NCBI GenBank assembly: GCA_026874595.1
Contig: CM049313.1
Coordinates: 69,496,659-69,560,658 of the forward strand
Source of the DNA: Sipunculus nudus
Lineage: Eukaryota; Annelida; Sipuncula; Golfingiida; Sipunculidae
Length of the DNA: 64,000 nucleotides
Reading direction: 5' to 3'
Both the position numbers and the translations under genes were made by a program. Positions 34,914 through 46,531 of the stretch are shown one piece after another. The notes beneath the pieces are model-generated. The model was given only the letters and a program-made list of their open reading frames with translations. It made no database searches and was not told where the DNA came from. Numbering within the stretch: position 1 is the first letter of the stretch; every line of letters starts with the position of its first letter.

Positions 34914-35010
34914 ATTCAGGTGTCCTTAATTCGAAAGTGTTCCAATAATGGCGAGATGTCGCTACAGGGAGGGGTCTATGAGGACTGTATTCCCTGGAAC
35001 TTGTTTATGT
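34774..35010 (+). repeat. Duplicated 75-90 bp segment flanking a TA array (intronic)
   Basis: Two copies, near 34774-34847 and 34918-35004, share GGTGTCC, GGAAGTGTT or AAAGTGTT, ACAGGGAGGG, TGAGGACTG and ATTCCC. The (TA)n at 34861-34911 lies between them. Related words also occur upstream from about 34665. Confidence 0.6.
34861..34911. repeat. (TA)n microsatellite (intronic)
   Basis: About 25 TA units. Confidence 0.95.
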
Positions 35011-35825
35011 TAAAAAACGTATATATATGACGTTCACTATATATATGTCCCTCGGTTTAATATCATTTGATCTTTTGATTTATGGAGCTAATAGGAGCAT
35101 AAAAAATATGTGTAAACGATTTGTATGGAAGTACAAATACATAACGTAAGACGGGAGGGTTAACCACATTCAAAGCAGGAATTTAGGTTTACTGAAACGT
35201 CTGGTCCGGAGCCGCGGGGGACGGAAACTTGACATAACCCCGGGGGACCTGGAACCAGCGAGGGACAGATGGTCTTTGTTGTTCAGGTCAGTAAGTTTAA
35301 AGCAGGGCTTTTTAAAGGTCGACCAGAAATCTCTAGGCAATTAGAACACACATGAGGTTCCGCATGCACTCAACATCTACAAAGACAAAAAAGGCTGAGA
35401 TGTTATCTCTACCAGACGAGTATGATATATAAGTATGTATAAGCGATTGGTTCATGGTGTTTGGACAGTATATACAAAACAAGCTGGTTCTGTTTCCAAC
35501 TCCAGCTATGGCCCAATTATTTATTGATGTCGACGATGATAAAGGGTTCATTCTGAAATATTTTAATTTTCCCTTTTTATTGTAACATGGATTTTTATAA
35601 TAATATATCGCCACCTGTTTGATGGTGTTATTATAATTTATTCGTTTATTCTGTGCTCACAGCGTATCAATACGATCCATTGATATTTCCACTGTTTTAT
35701 TTACAGAAAATACTTCTTTCATTTCGAAAACTTAGAAAATCCTGCTCAATGGCTAGAAATATCAACTAAAATATGTTTGTTAATGAGATTTTGCTTTTCT
35801 GTATTTAAATTTTCTAAAAGATTTT

Positions 35826-35827
<2 letters not shown>

Positions 35828-35882
<55 letters not shown>
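35828..35882. repeat. (TA)n microsatellite (intronic)
   Basis: About 27 TA units, 180 bp before exon 2. Confidence 0.95.
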
Positions 35883-35885
<3 letters not shown>

Positions 35886-36059
35886 TTGTCATTCTTATCT
35901 GAATAATGAGAACTCCCTATTTTTAATCTTGCCAAATATTTTCGGTTGGTCTTCCCGAAAAATTGTCTCTGTCTTAAATTGTTTTCCTTAATTAACACTA
36001 TATAGGAGAAGTCTGTTCACATGCTTCATTGCGGCATGTATACACTATTACATTTACAG

Positions 36060-36367
36060 GAATTCTTTGCGAGTCTGTTAAGCAGATTTCGGTTGATGTA
36101 AGCAGTCACGTGATCCTGCCGGATGATATGTACAGATGGGCCGTCAGCAGAGAACCCCGTACCTTATACCTGTTAACAGGTTGCACAAGTACCATAATTA
36201 AACCCCTGCAGGTGGTCGAGACAATGCAACCGGTTAACATCGCCCATGTGTTGTCTTCGTCATGCATTTTTCCTAACAAGAAAGTAGAGACGGCTATAGA
36301 TCTTCTGTTAGAGATCAAGGAGCTTCAAACTTTTTTTTCCATTAAGTTATTATTCTTCCTATATTAA
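36060..36367 (+). CDS. Exon 2 of predicted secreted protein
   Basis: An acceptor (ACTATTACATTTACAG) precedes GAATTC at 36060. The phase-1 base carried over from exon 1 completes a Gly codon, and the frame stays open for 101 codons to TAA at 36365. The joined product is about 123 residues. It begins GILCESVKQISVDVSSHV, has three cysteines after the signal peptide, and continues DDMYRWAVSREPRTLYLLTG and PNKKVETAIDLLLEIKELQ. Composition is mixed and protein-like, unlike the chance frames nearby. The last residues (FFSIKLLFFLY) are AT-driven and hydrophobic, so a donor before them is possible; GTAAGC at 36098 and CAG/GTGGTC near 36211 are alternatives. I do not recognise a domain. Confidence 0.45.
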
Positions 36368-36372
36368 ATAAA
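36367..36372 (+). terminator. Poly(A) signal overlapping the stop codon
   Basis: AATAAA shares its first A with the TAA stop of exon 2. If used, the 3' untranslated region would be only about 20-30 nt. Chance occurrence in AT-rich DNA is possible. Confidence 0.3.
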
Positions 36373-36991
36373 ACTTGATAGGTACATTTACCCAATATTA
36401 CTGCTACATATGTAGTTTGTATCCAATTTATTTATAAGTAAAAGTTCATGTGCCTATCACCATCAGTTCAAGACATATTATGGTTTAAACATATGCTTCT
36501 GGCGCGGGTTTATATAGGGTAATGATCCAGATATAAAGGCTTCGCGGGAGATATAGGAGTCATTGGACAATTTAATTGAAGGAAGCGTTTCCCGTTCACG
36601 CAAAAGCTTCTTTTGCAAGGTTATGTGAGTTAGGTAGCATCATGCAGGCTGCCAAAGCGAACAGGTTAAATAACACATGGAAATCCTTCCAATAAGTTCA
36701 AACATTTGTTAATTATTCTTACATGAAATTAACAGATGAGTTTAAATGAAACAACACCACTTTAACTACATATTTGGTTCGCAGGCGTGACCATTGTAAT
36801 CGCTCATTCCTGAAGAACTTATCATGAAAGACGTTGAAGATTTAACTACAGCTGTGTATCCAATCAAGTTCCATGAACAACTAAGAATTCCCAGTATCTC
36901 ATCGTTTATATAGTCAACCTGTTATGCATTTCTCTCTCTCGTAAACCAGAGGTATGTCGGCGCAGATTTACTAATATCGTGCCATGTTTTT

Positions 36992-36994
<3 letters not shown>
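36373..36994. other. Unassigned DNA downstream of the two-exon gene
   Basis: No gene or repeat recognised. Confidence 0.5.

Positions 36995-37041
<47 letters not shown>
36995..37041. repeat. (TA)n microsatellite
   Basis: About 23 TA units. Confidence 0.95.
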
Positions 37042-37043
<2 letters not shown>

Positions 37044-37555
37044 TAGTAAATATTTGCTATACTGAAACTTGTTCCAGTATAGTAAAACATACAAGCTTCA
37101 TATTTCACATACATAATACTAGGTCTACACTTCTATTTATAACAATGTATATCTATTTCCTGCGTGGTCTAGAAGTCTGACATTTTGGAATAAACAGTTA
37201 TTATACGCACCTGACCCAGTCCGCTGGTTTTGGGGACGGGTTGTCATGTCTGGGCATTAGGCCGGATGTCAAACACCAGAATCAGTAGACGGAATCACTG
37301 ACCGCACGGGGCGCGCAGGACCCCAGCACATCAACAAGTCGTTAGTAAGGTCAAGTAAACCGAGCCCTGTCTAACTCAGCAGCAAACATATATATCTGTG
37401 GAACGCTCGGACGACCTGATAAAATGGTCGTTATTAATGCTATCATGCATATGGTCCGGATCATTGCAATAATATAAATCATTCGCTAACATTGTTTATT
37501 GCATTGGATGGTATTTTCTTGTCTGATATTGACCGCCAAGCGCAGATGGTCGGCT
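37042..37555. other. Unassigned; GC-richer pocket 37196-37340
   Basis: The pocket contains CCGCACGGGGCGCGC and similar CpG-rich words but no supported exon. Confidence 0.4.
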
Positions 37556-38054
37556 TTTCACTCAAGTTTGCCACGTCTGACCCTCTCTCTGCCTATAACT
37601 TCGTCTCTCTTGCAGTCTGTCTATCTAACCGTCTCTCTTATTGTCCAGCTTACTGCCCTTTTCTCTGGCCGTCTCTCTAGCAGTCTGTCTATCTGTCCGT
37701 CTTTTTGCCTGACCGTCTCTTTGGCTTGCCGTCTCTCAGTCTGGTCGTTTAGCCGTCTCTCTTGCTGTCTGTTTGATTGATCGTCTCCATGACTGACCGT
37801 CTCTCTGCCTTTTTCTTTGGCCGTCTCTCTAGCTGTCTGTCTATAATCGACCGTCTCTCTTTCTGGCCGTCTCACTGCTTTTTTCTCTGGCCTTCTCTCT
37901 AGCTACCTGTCTTTCTGCTCGTCCCTTTGCCTGACAGTCCTTCTGTCAGAGCGTCTCTCAATTCGTCCGTCTGACCGTCCCTTTGACCGCCCTCCTGTCT
38001 CCGTGTCTGTCTGCCTGACCGAAACTCTAGCTGTCTGTTGGTCTTTCCGTCTTT

Positions 38055-38098
<44 letters not shown>
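37556..38098. repeat. Polypyrimidine minisatellite ending in (CT)n
   Basis: Plus-strand units of about 20 bp built from GCCGTCTCTCT, AGCTGTCTGT and TGACCGTCTC recur from about 37556, ending in a pure CT run at 38058-38098. Overlapping Arg/Glu/Gln-rich minus-strand frames are by-products. Confidence 0.85.
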
Positions 38099-38101
<3 letters not shown>

Positions 38102-38940
38102 TCTGCATGTCTGTCTGTTCGTCCATAACTGCGTAAGATATAGTTAAATGACATGAATAAGTATCAATGGAAAATGAGGAAATATGGTTCTTGGTGAGAC
38201 ATATGCTGAACAAATGGTAAGATTGTTGTATATCATTTACTAAGATGTTGGTTCATGTATTGTCATGGAACGGGCAGAGAATAATTAGTTGAACCTGTCA
38301 TGACTGTCAGTCACAGTATCAGCAGTCAGAGTATCATTTCTTGAGTCATACAGATTCCAGGTTTTTCCCCATGGACCACCAAAACTCAAATGTTTTCCGT
38401 CATCCAAAGGATTAGCTTGTCAAATAATTCTTATAAATGTGACTAACAGTGATGAATATCGACACATGATGTCATACATCATGCCGTCATCTTCGCTTCC
38501 TTACACAGAGGGTGTCATGAGAGAAACAAGTATGCACGGGACAATAAAAATGCACATTCAGCTGCTAGCAGATGTAGTTAATTTTATGCTGGCGCGTCGG
38601 TATATAGAGTAGGTTGTTGTAATATATATATATAAAAAAGTGTTTTTACAGGCATATTACCTGAAACGTGCTTATCAAAGGTTACAAGACAAACAGACGG
38701 AATATGTTTATGTAAAATACTATATTTACACGAGTTTTTGTCTACATCGCTATAACGACATGCAGCAGGTCTAGACATTCTATCTCGTACAGACTGAGAT
38801 AAGATGTTTAATTGGGGTCCCTAATACTCCTTTGTGAAAATATAAAAGATAACTTCTGATCTTGTAAAACATCTTTTACAATAGAATAGAGGCTTCAACT
38901 GTAGGAGTGGTATATGAATCCACACATTACCTCTATTATG

Positions 38941-38942
<2 letters not shown>
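38099..38942. other. Unassigned DNA
   Basis: No gene or repeat recognised. Confidence 0.5.

Positions 38943-39006
<64 letters not shown>
38943..39006. repeat. (TA)n microsatellite
   Basis: About 32 TA units. Confidence 0.95.
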
Positions 39007-39009
<3 letters not shown>

Positions 39010-41065
39010 GAGGGGGGTTGTAAAAGACTTTGTTGTTGAATTTATGGCTTAATGCAAAGCGTTTCTCTGTAGTCAAAATGGCACCCGCTGGTCTTAACTG
39101 CGGCCAAACAAAATCTGTCAAATGCAGTAAAACGGCCGGCATTCCTCGCTTTAAAGATCCTATAACTGAACATGGTAATACTTAACAAGTCAATATCTGC
39201 GTAAATAGTAAAAGGCGATTGCCGCATGTCGGTTCCCCCATGTTGTAAGTCGTCTGCTAAATGTCGTATGTCGTAATCAGTAAACTAGCAATTCTTCCGA
39301 CAGTTTGAGGCCAGGCAAAGAAACACACGTTATCTCTGCTATTGTTCTTGTTTGTTTAAAATAAGGAGTTCAAGGGTGTAGGTTACACGTGTTATCGGGT
39401 TTCTAGAAGTATGCAAAACGGAGATGCGTTTGACTGCAGGGCGGGCTTGTTTGTCATTTCCACATTCACCAAACATGGTTTTACATACATGAGATGTCAC
39501 CGCGTGAGTATATTCTATAGTATAAAGTTTCATTTATGTTTTTATACATATTCTGTCCCATAACCAATAACAACAAACTGTATATGTTTCAATACAATCT
39601 CATATAATTAGCAGAGACAGCGATGTGTGTATGTGCTTTATATGAGCCTTCAAAACTACACCGGGCCATTTAAAAAGCATATGTATAAGAAATAGGTAAA
39701 CCCTCTCTGGTTGGTGTAGAGTTTAGGTATGGTGGTTGCCGGCGAGTTTATTTATATAGAAGAGGCATACACACCAGTTGACCCATGCATAAAGACTTAT
39801 AGTCAAGCTGACTGCATAAAAAATTTAATAAGCTTTATCGATAGATCTTTTACCGTTATCCTTCATTCCTGTTAATCTCTCAACTCACCATGCAGCGCAA
39901 CCTCTCGGTGAGAACAAAACTAAGTGTTTGGGTTCGTTATACTAAAACATAGATTAGTTTTATTATATTTCATATAATAGTTGAAATTGTATTCTGTCTG
40001 TATAAGGACGAGGTTCCCGCCAGAGAACCTGACTTTTATTCAATTGTGTTGATAAAAAATCGCAATGCTGACTCGGACACAGCAGACGACCGTTACACCC
40101 AGTGCGCATGCACGTCTCTTCGTAACCTTTAACTTCTTATTTAATCTAAATATAGTCTGGTTCAATTAGAATTTGATTGGAGAATCAAAATATATTTTCT
40201 TGTATTAACTATATCCTGTGACCTATATACGGGGCGGAAAAATGATAATGGGCACCTTGAAAGCTATGCTCATTCCAGTGTTTATAATGTCTAATGAAAT
40301 ATTTTGCATTGAAACGCTAACCTGTCGTATTGTTAGCACGAACCTTTCAAAGAAATTCAGTCCAACCAGGGCTACGAAAAGATTACTGTGAGTTACGAAA
40401 TGTCGCTATCATCAGCCCATTCATTCAGTTCTTATATATATTAAATTTCTTAAACTTCCTGGATTGCCCTTAATTTGGTGACCTCATTGGACTAAGAGGG
40501 AATTATCAGTTGCATAGGACTGGTGGCACCACCTGTCATTTCCTGATTACTTAAATTGGCAGAATCCTCTGCATGTACATATACTTGAGCCTTCTTATTC
40601 AGTGATGTTTAATTTTCAAGAAAAATTGACCAAACCGGTGATTCAAAAATGTTCTTAACAATTCTGAGGTGTTAGATCTATTGGTCTATCTTTAGTTAAC
40701 TTTCGTACATAAGATCGAACCCATCAAGAAAAGCGTCAAGGATTTTCCAGAAAAGTTATTATAAAAATCTTTAGTTCTCTGTAACATGCAGACTAAACCA
40801 TATTATTTCATTGATTGTGTTCACAACATTAGGTCAATAATTTTATCTGACTGAAAAATGGAACGAAGGAGACGTATATGCTTTTATAAACTAATTTTAT
40901 TAACCATAAAGTCATACGAAATGAGCACACACCGTTTGAAGCCAAGAGCATATGAGTTCAACCATTCTGTATGCAAATGTGTTCAGTTTAAGCCAATATA
41001 CATTTGTACAAATGGGTTCAACAATTCTGAATGCAATACATGTGTTCATTTTAAGCGAGTATACA
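39007..41065. other. Unassigned DNA
   Basis: About 2 kb without a supported gene. Short frames occur at 39042-39533 (-) and 40858-41149 (+), without splice support. Confidence 0.45.
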
Positions 41066-41940
41066 TTTTTAGCTCAGCTGACTGTAAGTCAACTGTGGTA
41101 TAGGAATGGCGCTTTGTCCGGCCGTCCGTTAGCAGGGCACAAATCGTAACTACTAGTCCTAGAAACTTCTAAGTGAACATCCTGGGAGGTCAATAAAAAA
41201 TCTTCTTAGAAACCTGAAATTAGGTCACTGCAACCTATATCCTCTGAGCTATAGGGCTGGAAAATACCTCCAGAAAAATAAAAAGATGTGATACAAAACC
41301 TCGAACTATGTAGATTTTGATGTCCAACGGTCAAAGGTCAAGGTCACAGGACCCATTTTTGAGTATGCCTATGTATTTAAAGCCAAACTTTTTATTGCAA
41401 ACCTTCCATCTTCAAGATACTGCTAACCTGCCAATATGGGAAGATTGTGTTCACTTTTTGCGTCATAGGGTCAAAGGTCGAGGTCACAGGGCCCGTCCAT
41501 TCACAAATTAGTTTATGGATGATAAATCTGATTTGAAAAGACAGACTGGCTTCAAACTTGATTTAATAATGACCCACCGCTTAAGAAAATTCAATTTGAT
41601 TTTTAGGGTCCAGAGATCAAAGTTGAAGGTCACAGGAGCCTCATCGTTAAAAAGATGGTGGATGTAAATCAAACTTTTCATCCCAAACGTTCCCTCTTTC
41701 ACACTTGGCTTACCTGCTCAAAGTGAGGAAACCTTAGATTTTGAGTTAACCTGGTCAGAGGTCAAAGGACATTTTTAAAAGATTGTTACAAAAATATTAA
41801 TTCTGCAAGTTCAAGGATTTTAAGTGCTAAGATTTTTTGGTCACAGGGTCATTGGTTAAGGTCACAGGACTGTAATTCTGAAAAAATTCTTTAAAAATAT
41901 CCTTATAGACAAATTCGTCGAGACCCATGGGTCCCTAGTT
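41066..41940 (+). repeat. Dispersed repeat family E, near-complete short copy
   Basis: Begins TTTTTAGCTCAGCTGACTG, then TTTGTCCGGCCGTCCGTTAG and CAAATCGTAAC, then a head section with GGAGGTCAATAAAAAATC and GAAATTAGGTCACTG. The body has GGTCAAAGGTCAAGGTCACAGG at 41328 and a diverged copy at 41468. It ends CGAGACCCATGGGTCCCTAG. No coding capacity. Confidence 0.85.
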
Positions 41941-42985
41941 TTCGTAAACATCCTGCCTTTTGGAACGAGTCGTTATCGTAAAATTGTCATCCTTGTTCTT
42001 TAAATCAAGTACACACAGTCGACTTAAATAAATCAGGTTTTACTGATGCTCCATTCATTGGTTTTTATTTATGTTTGCATTTTATCCTGTGTGAGCATAT
42101 CCATACTAGTCTGAAAATGCGAAAAAGTTACAGTAAAGAAATGAGCTGAATTGGACAACAAAACAGCTAGATGTGATGTGGGGGAACTTATTTTATTCAT
42201 GACAACGTGATGTGGGTGTCTAATATTGCCATTTTGTTGTTATGTTGTAACCAAATTCACTTGTGAAAAAAAAAATGTCAGACAACAATAAGTGTTAACA
42301 CGGAACCCCGCCATGTATTACTGTCTATCAAAGCGCGCCAATCCCGCCCGCGTGAAGCAGACGATACGCGTGACATCGGATACGAGGCTGTGACGCATCC
42401 AGGGGTGTCTGGAAAGATTCTCCCCGTAAAAAATAGTGATGATATGTCAGCGTAAACCACTGTTTGTTTATGTTATGTATATTGGTCCGTGAGTGTGAAC
42501 AACCAACAGAATAGATGTGATGGTGACCCCCATTAACACGTGATCAGGCACATCATAAACAGAGGACACCTGCGTGCATTGATGGAGCAGTCTCACGCCA
42601 TCTGCAATAAAGCATCGGGGAACAGTAAACACAACGTAAAGGTCTAATTTTAATCTTACGCACTGTATTTTATGTTTTAAACAAATGCTACGGTTGCAGC
42701 TGACTAAAGCCAACAAAACACATACTAAAAAAGTGGCCAGAGCATGGACATGCAATAGTGTCATGAACGAAAAGATAACCGAGCGGAAAGTGCGCAGTTC
42801 ATACAAATAAAACTTAATACAAGTCAAACTAAAATTTATCAAGAATATATTTGAATAATAAACATTCCTGTAATATACATTATTCTCAAACGAGGAATGA
42901 TTAGATGGCTTGGCCGAAGCAGAACATACAACGGCACTGTAGAGGAGTGACCTAAAAACCACTTATACAACTATACAAATAACAC
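41941..42985. other. Unassigned; 164-codon minus-strand frame not supported
   Basis: The frame at 42468-42962 (-) starts with GTG and has mixed hydrophobic composition. An acceptor-like TTTATTGCAG falls inside it, but no partner donor in a sensible phase is evident. I regard it as chance. Confidence 0.4.
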
Positions 42986-43378
42986 GTCCTTCCCGCCAAC
43001 ACGACTACCCCGCCAACACGACTACCCCGCCAACACGACCACGCCACCAACCAGACCATCCCGCCAACACTACCACCCCGCCAACACGACCACCCCACCA
43101 ACACGACCACCACGCCGAAAGAACCATTCCGCCAAAACCACAGCCCAAGAACATGGCCACTCATGTTACTGCGACCACCCCGCCGACACGACCATCCTGC
43201 CAACACGACAACCTCGCCAACAAGGGCGTCGTGCCAACATGACCACCCCACCAACGCGACCACCACGCCAACACAACCTTTCGGCCAACACGACCACCAC
43301 GCCAACACGACCATTCCGCCAAAAATACAACCCAATAACATGGCCACCCATCCAAAGCGAACACCCCGCCAACACGAA
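42986..43378. repeat. Minisatellite, 15-bp unit, about 25 copies
   Basis: Unit CCGCCAACACGACCA with variants (ACGACTACC, ACCACGCCAAC, AAGAACCATTCC). Higher-order similarity links 43105-43155 and 43290-43345, both ending AACATGGCCAC. Since 15 is a multiple of three, each frame encodes repeating pentapeptides (minus strand VGVVVLAG and RGGRVGG), so the long frames on both strands are by-products. Confidence 0.9.
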
Positions 43379-44033
43379 AAGGGGGGATTTTTTTTTGCGG
43401 GAATGAATAAGGAATAAGTGATATTGTGTAAATATGTGAAATATAGAGAGAAGATGATTCAATGAAGTGTATCCAATTATATTTAAGTTTGACAGTTAGG
43501 CTAGTAGCACCGGCCGTCCCGCATTGTCAATCTGTTTCCTGAAACAGCCTCTGGCGGAAGGGCGCTTGATTCTTCCGATTATACTTCTGCATGTCACACA
43601 ATATGGCTGACTTCTATAACTTCAAGTACAGTAGCATATGCCTGTGTAATTTTTCTCCTTTGTTCCATTCACTGTAAGTTTTGACATTTCTTTTTAGATT
43701 ACAAAGATAGCAGCACTTGGCATAGAAAGCATTGTCTCTTTGCTGTTCTGTTTTAATGTGCATGTCGTAAAGACAAGGGCGGACAGGGACCAGACCCTCC
43801 ATACCTGACACCGCCCTGGGAGGGACTGATATACACCCCAGCGGTGATACTGACGAACAACAGACCTAATGTCAACGCATACCGCTCTCCAAGACACGTC
43901 CGAATGGTGTAAAGTAAAATATACCGCGGCCTTTTATGGCCTGCTAGTCTGCTTTTAATATATGCTACTGCTAAAAAAACACATACGCTTTGTCCCTTGG
44001 CGTTGTCTGTACGCGGAAACTGGTGTATCCTTT
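43379..44033. other. Unassigned DNA
   Basis: Minus-strand frames at 43614-43897 are short and unsupported. Confidence 0.45.
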
Positions 44034-44037
44034 ATAT

Positions 44038-44102
<65 letters not shown>
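44034..44102. repeat. (TA)n microsatellite
   Basis: About 34 TA units with an AAATAT interruption. Confidence 0.95.
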
Positions 44103-44105
<3 letters not shown>

Positions 44106-44534
44106 TTGTCCATCAACACGCAAAGTACTCAATGGGTTAATGGTCGGATCTGACCGACTTTTACTCTTTTTGTCTTCCTGGTCTTTTTGGTTAATCACAT
44201 TTTGTAGCTTGTCCCAGAATCCGGCCAGAGTAGCTCATTTACAAAGGCACTCCATTGCACAATAGTCAACCCTTGCAATAAGACCTGTCTCAAGGTATAG
44301 AACAGTGTGAACAGGCGAGTACCCAAATGCTTGCACGCACTCTTACTAAATGATAGGTCATATTCCACTAGAACAGAGGAGGGATTAAAGGAAAATAACC
44401 TAAGTATTATTTAATAAGAGTATAGTTTGCACGCTGCGAGGAATTTTTTTAACACATCCATTAATTGAAGCATTAGTTATATAGACAGAGTTATTAATAA
44501 ATGTATAAGTTAATCGAGCAGTGTGTATTGTTGA
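44103..44534. other. Unassigned DNA
   Basis: No gene or repeat recognised. Confidence 0.5.
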
Positions 44535-44876
44535 TTTTTAGCTCAGCTGACTGAAAGTGTAGGTATAGGTATGGCACTTTGCCCGTCGTCCGCTGGGCAT
44601 GAATCGTAACCGCTATCCCTTTAAACCTCTAAGTCTACATCAAGGGAGGTCAATAAAATATCTCCTCGAAAACCTGACATTAGGTCACTGCGACCTATAT
44701 CCTCCCGAGCTATGGAGCTTATAAGTACAGTCCAGAATAATTAAAAAACTGATAAAAAATACCTCCAGTATCTTGATAATTGATGCATGGATTGCCATGA
44801 ATCTTGCCTTGAATATTGACCATGACTATTTTGTCACTTCCCGAAAAATGATGGCGCCACCTGTATTTTTTAATAA
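44535..44876 (+). repeat. Dispersed repeat family E, head-only copy
   Basis: TTTTTAGCTCAGCTGACTG start, TTTGCCCGTCGTCCGCTGGG, ATCGTAACCGCT, GGAGGTCAATAAAATATCTC and an ATGGCGCCACCTGTA end. The next copy starts immediately, so the two heads are in tandem. Confidence 0.85.
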
Positions 44877-46531
44877 TTTTTAGCTCAGCTGACTGTAAGT
44901 CAAGTGAAGTATAGGAAAGCCGCTTTGTCCGGTCGTCCGGCCGTCCGTTAGCAGGGAACAAATCGTAACTGCTGGACCTAGAAACTTCTTAGTGAATATC
45001 CAGGGAGGTCAATAAAAAATCTCCTTGGAAACCTGAAATTGGGTCACTGCGACCTATATCCTCCGTGCTATGGGGCTTGAAAGTACCCCCCCCCCCCCCA
45101 AGAATAATAAAAAATATAATACAAAACCTCCAATATCTTGATAATTAAGGCATGGATTGTCATGAATGTCGCCTTGAATATTGACCATGACTAGTTTTTC
45201 AGTTCCCGAAAAGTGGTGGCGCCACCTGTATTTTTTGTTATTTTAACGAATATTTTTCAATTTTTTCACTATAAAATGACAACAATCCTGTCAGTTTCTC
45301 AGCTGTAATTACATCTAGTGTACCAAAACCTGGTGTGTTTATTGGTCACAAGTGGATGCCATATAATTATCACCCTGTCTGTCTGTTTGTCTGTTTGTCT
45401 GTCCTTCCGTCCATCCACACAAATTTTTTTCAAGATGATAACTCCAGGTTGTATTGACACATGGATTTCAAACTAGACTTACATATGGCTACCACTAAAA
45501 GAAGAACCTTTGTGATTTTGGGGTCATGAGGTCAAAGGTCAAGGTCACAGGACTCACTTTTTTAAAATGATTTTGGCTGCATTTTAAGCCAAGCTTTTCA
45601 TCCCAAACTTTCCATTTTGCACATTTAGCTGACTTGCCAGTATGGGGAGAGCATAAATGAATTGGGGTTCACAAAATAGTTTCCAGATGATATATATATA
45701 TTATAACTCCAGTTTAGTTTGACATATTGGTTTCAAACTTAACTTATATATGACTCACCACTAAAGTAAGAACCGTGTGGATTTTGGGGTCCAACGGGTC
45801 AAAGGTCATGGTCACAGGACTCATTTCTTTAAAAAGAATGCATATTCATTTGAAGCCAAACTTTTTATCCCAAACCTTCCATCTTCAAGATATTCCTAAC
45901 CTACCAAAAGGGTAAGATTCTGTTCAATTTTGGTGTCATGAGGTCAAAGGTCAAGGTCACAGTACCTACTTATTAAGAAAGATGTCTGTCCCAAACATTC
46001 TATCTTCCAGATGTTGCTCACCTCCCAATAGTGGAAGTAACTGATGAATTTTGGGGTCACAAGGTCAAAGGTTAAGGTCATAGGGGCCATCAATCGACAT
46101 ATTAGTTTCCAGATGATAACACCAGTTTAGTTTGAAATATTGGTTTCAAACTTGACTTATATATGGCCCACCACTAAAGTAAGAACTGTTGATTCTGGGG
46201 TCATGAGATCAAAGGTCAAGGCCACCGGACCCACTACTTTAGAATGATTGTGGATGCATTTTAAGCAAAACTTTTCATCTCAATCCTTCCATCATCAACA
46301 TGTGGTGCACCTGCCAATAGGGGAAGTTTCCTTTTGATTTTGGAGTCATAAGTTCAAAGGTTAAGGTCACAGGGCCCATCCATTCACAAATTAGTTTATG
46401 GATGATAACTCAAGTTTGGGTAGACATGTTGGCTTCAAACTGATCACAGGACCAATATTTTGGAAAACCTCATAAATATATATCCCTATAGACAAATGCA
46501 GCTGAGCGTCGAGACCCACGGGTCCCTAGTT
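44877..46531 (+). repeat. Dispersed repeat family E, longest copy
   Basis: The most complete copy, about 1.65 kb. The order is TTTTTAGCTCAGCTGACTG head, GGTGGCGCCACC palindrome at 45215, (CTGT)n-like stretch at 45365-45400, then at least six body units of about 110-260 bp. Each body unit carries a GGTCAAAGGTCAAGGTCA-like word, CTTTTCATCCCAAACCTTCC, CACCTGCCAATAGGGGAA and GATTTTGGGGTCATGAG. It ends AGCTGAGCGTCGAGACCCACGGGTCCCTAG. No open frame. Confidence 0.9.

Noticed and set aside
42468-42962. 164-codon minus-strand frame
   Set aside because: Begins with GTG, has no ATG near its start, no domain-like pattern and no compatible splice pair.
42986-43378. CRISPR-like array
   Set aside because: Units are contiguous 15-bp repeats without unique spacers, and the DNA is eukaryotic in character.
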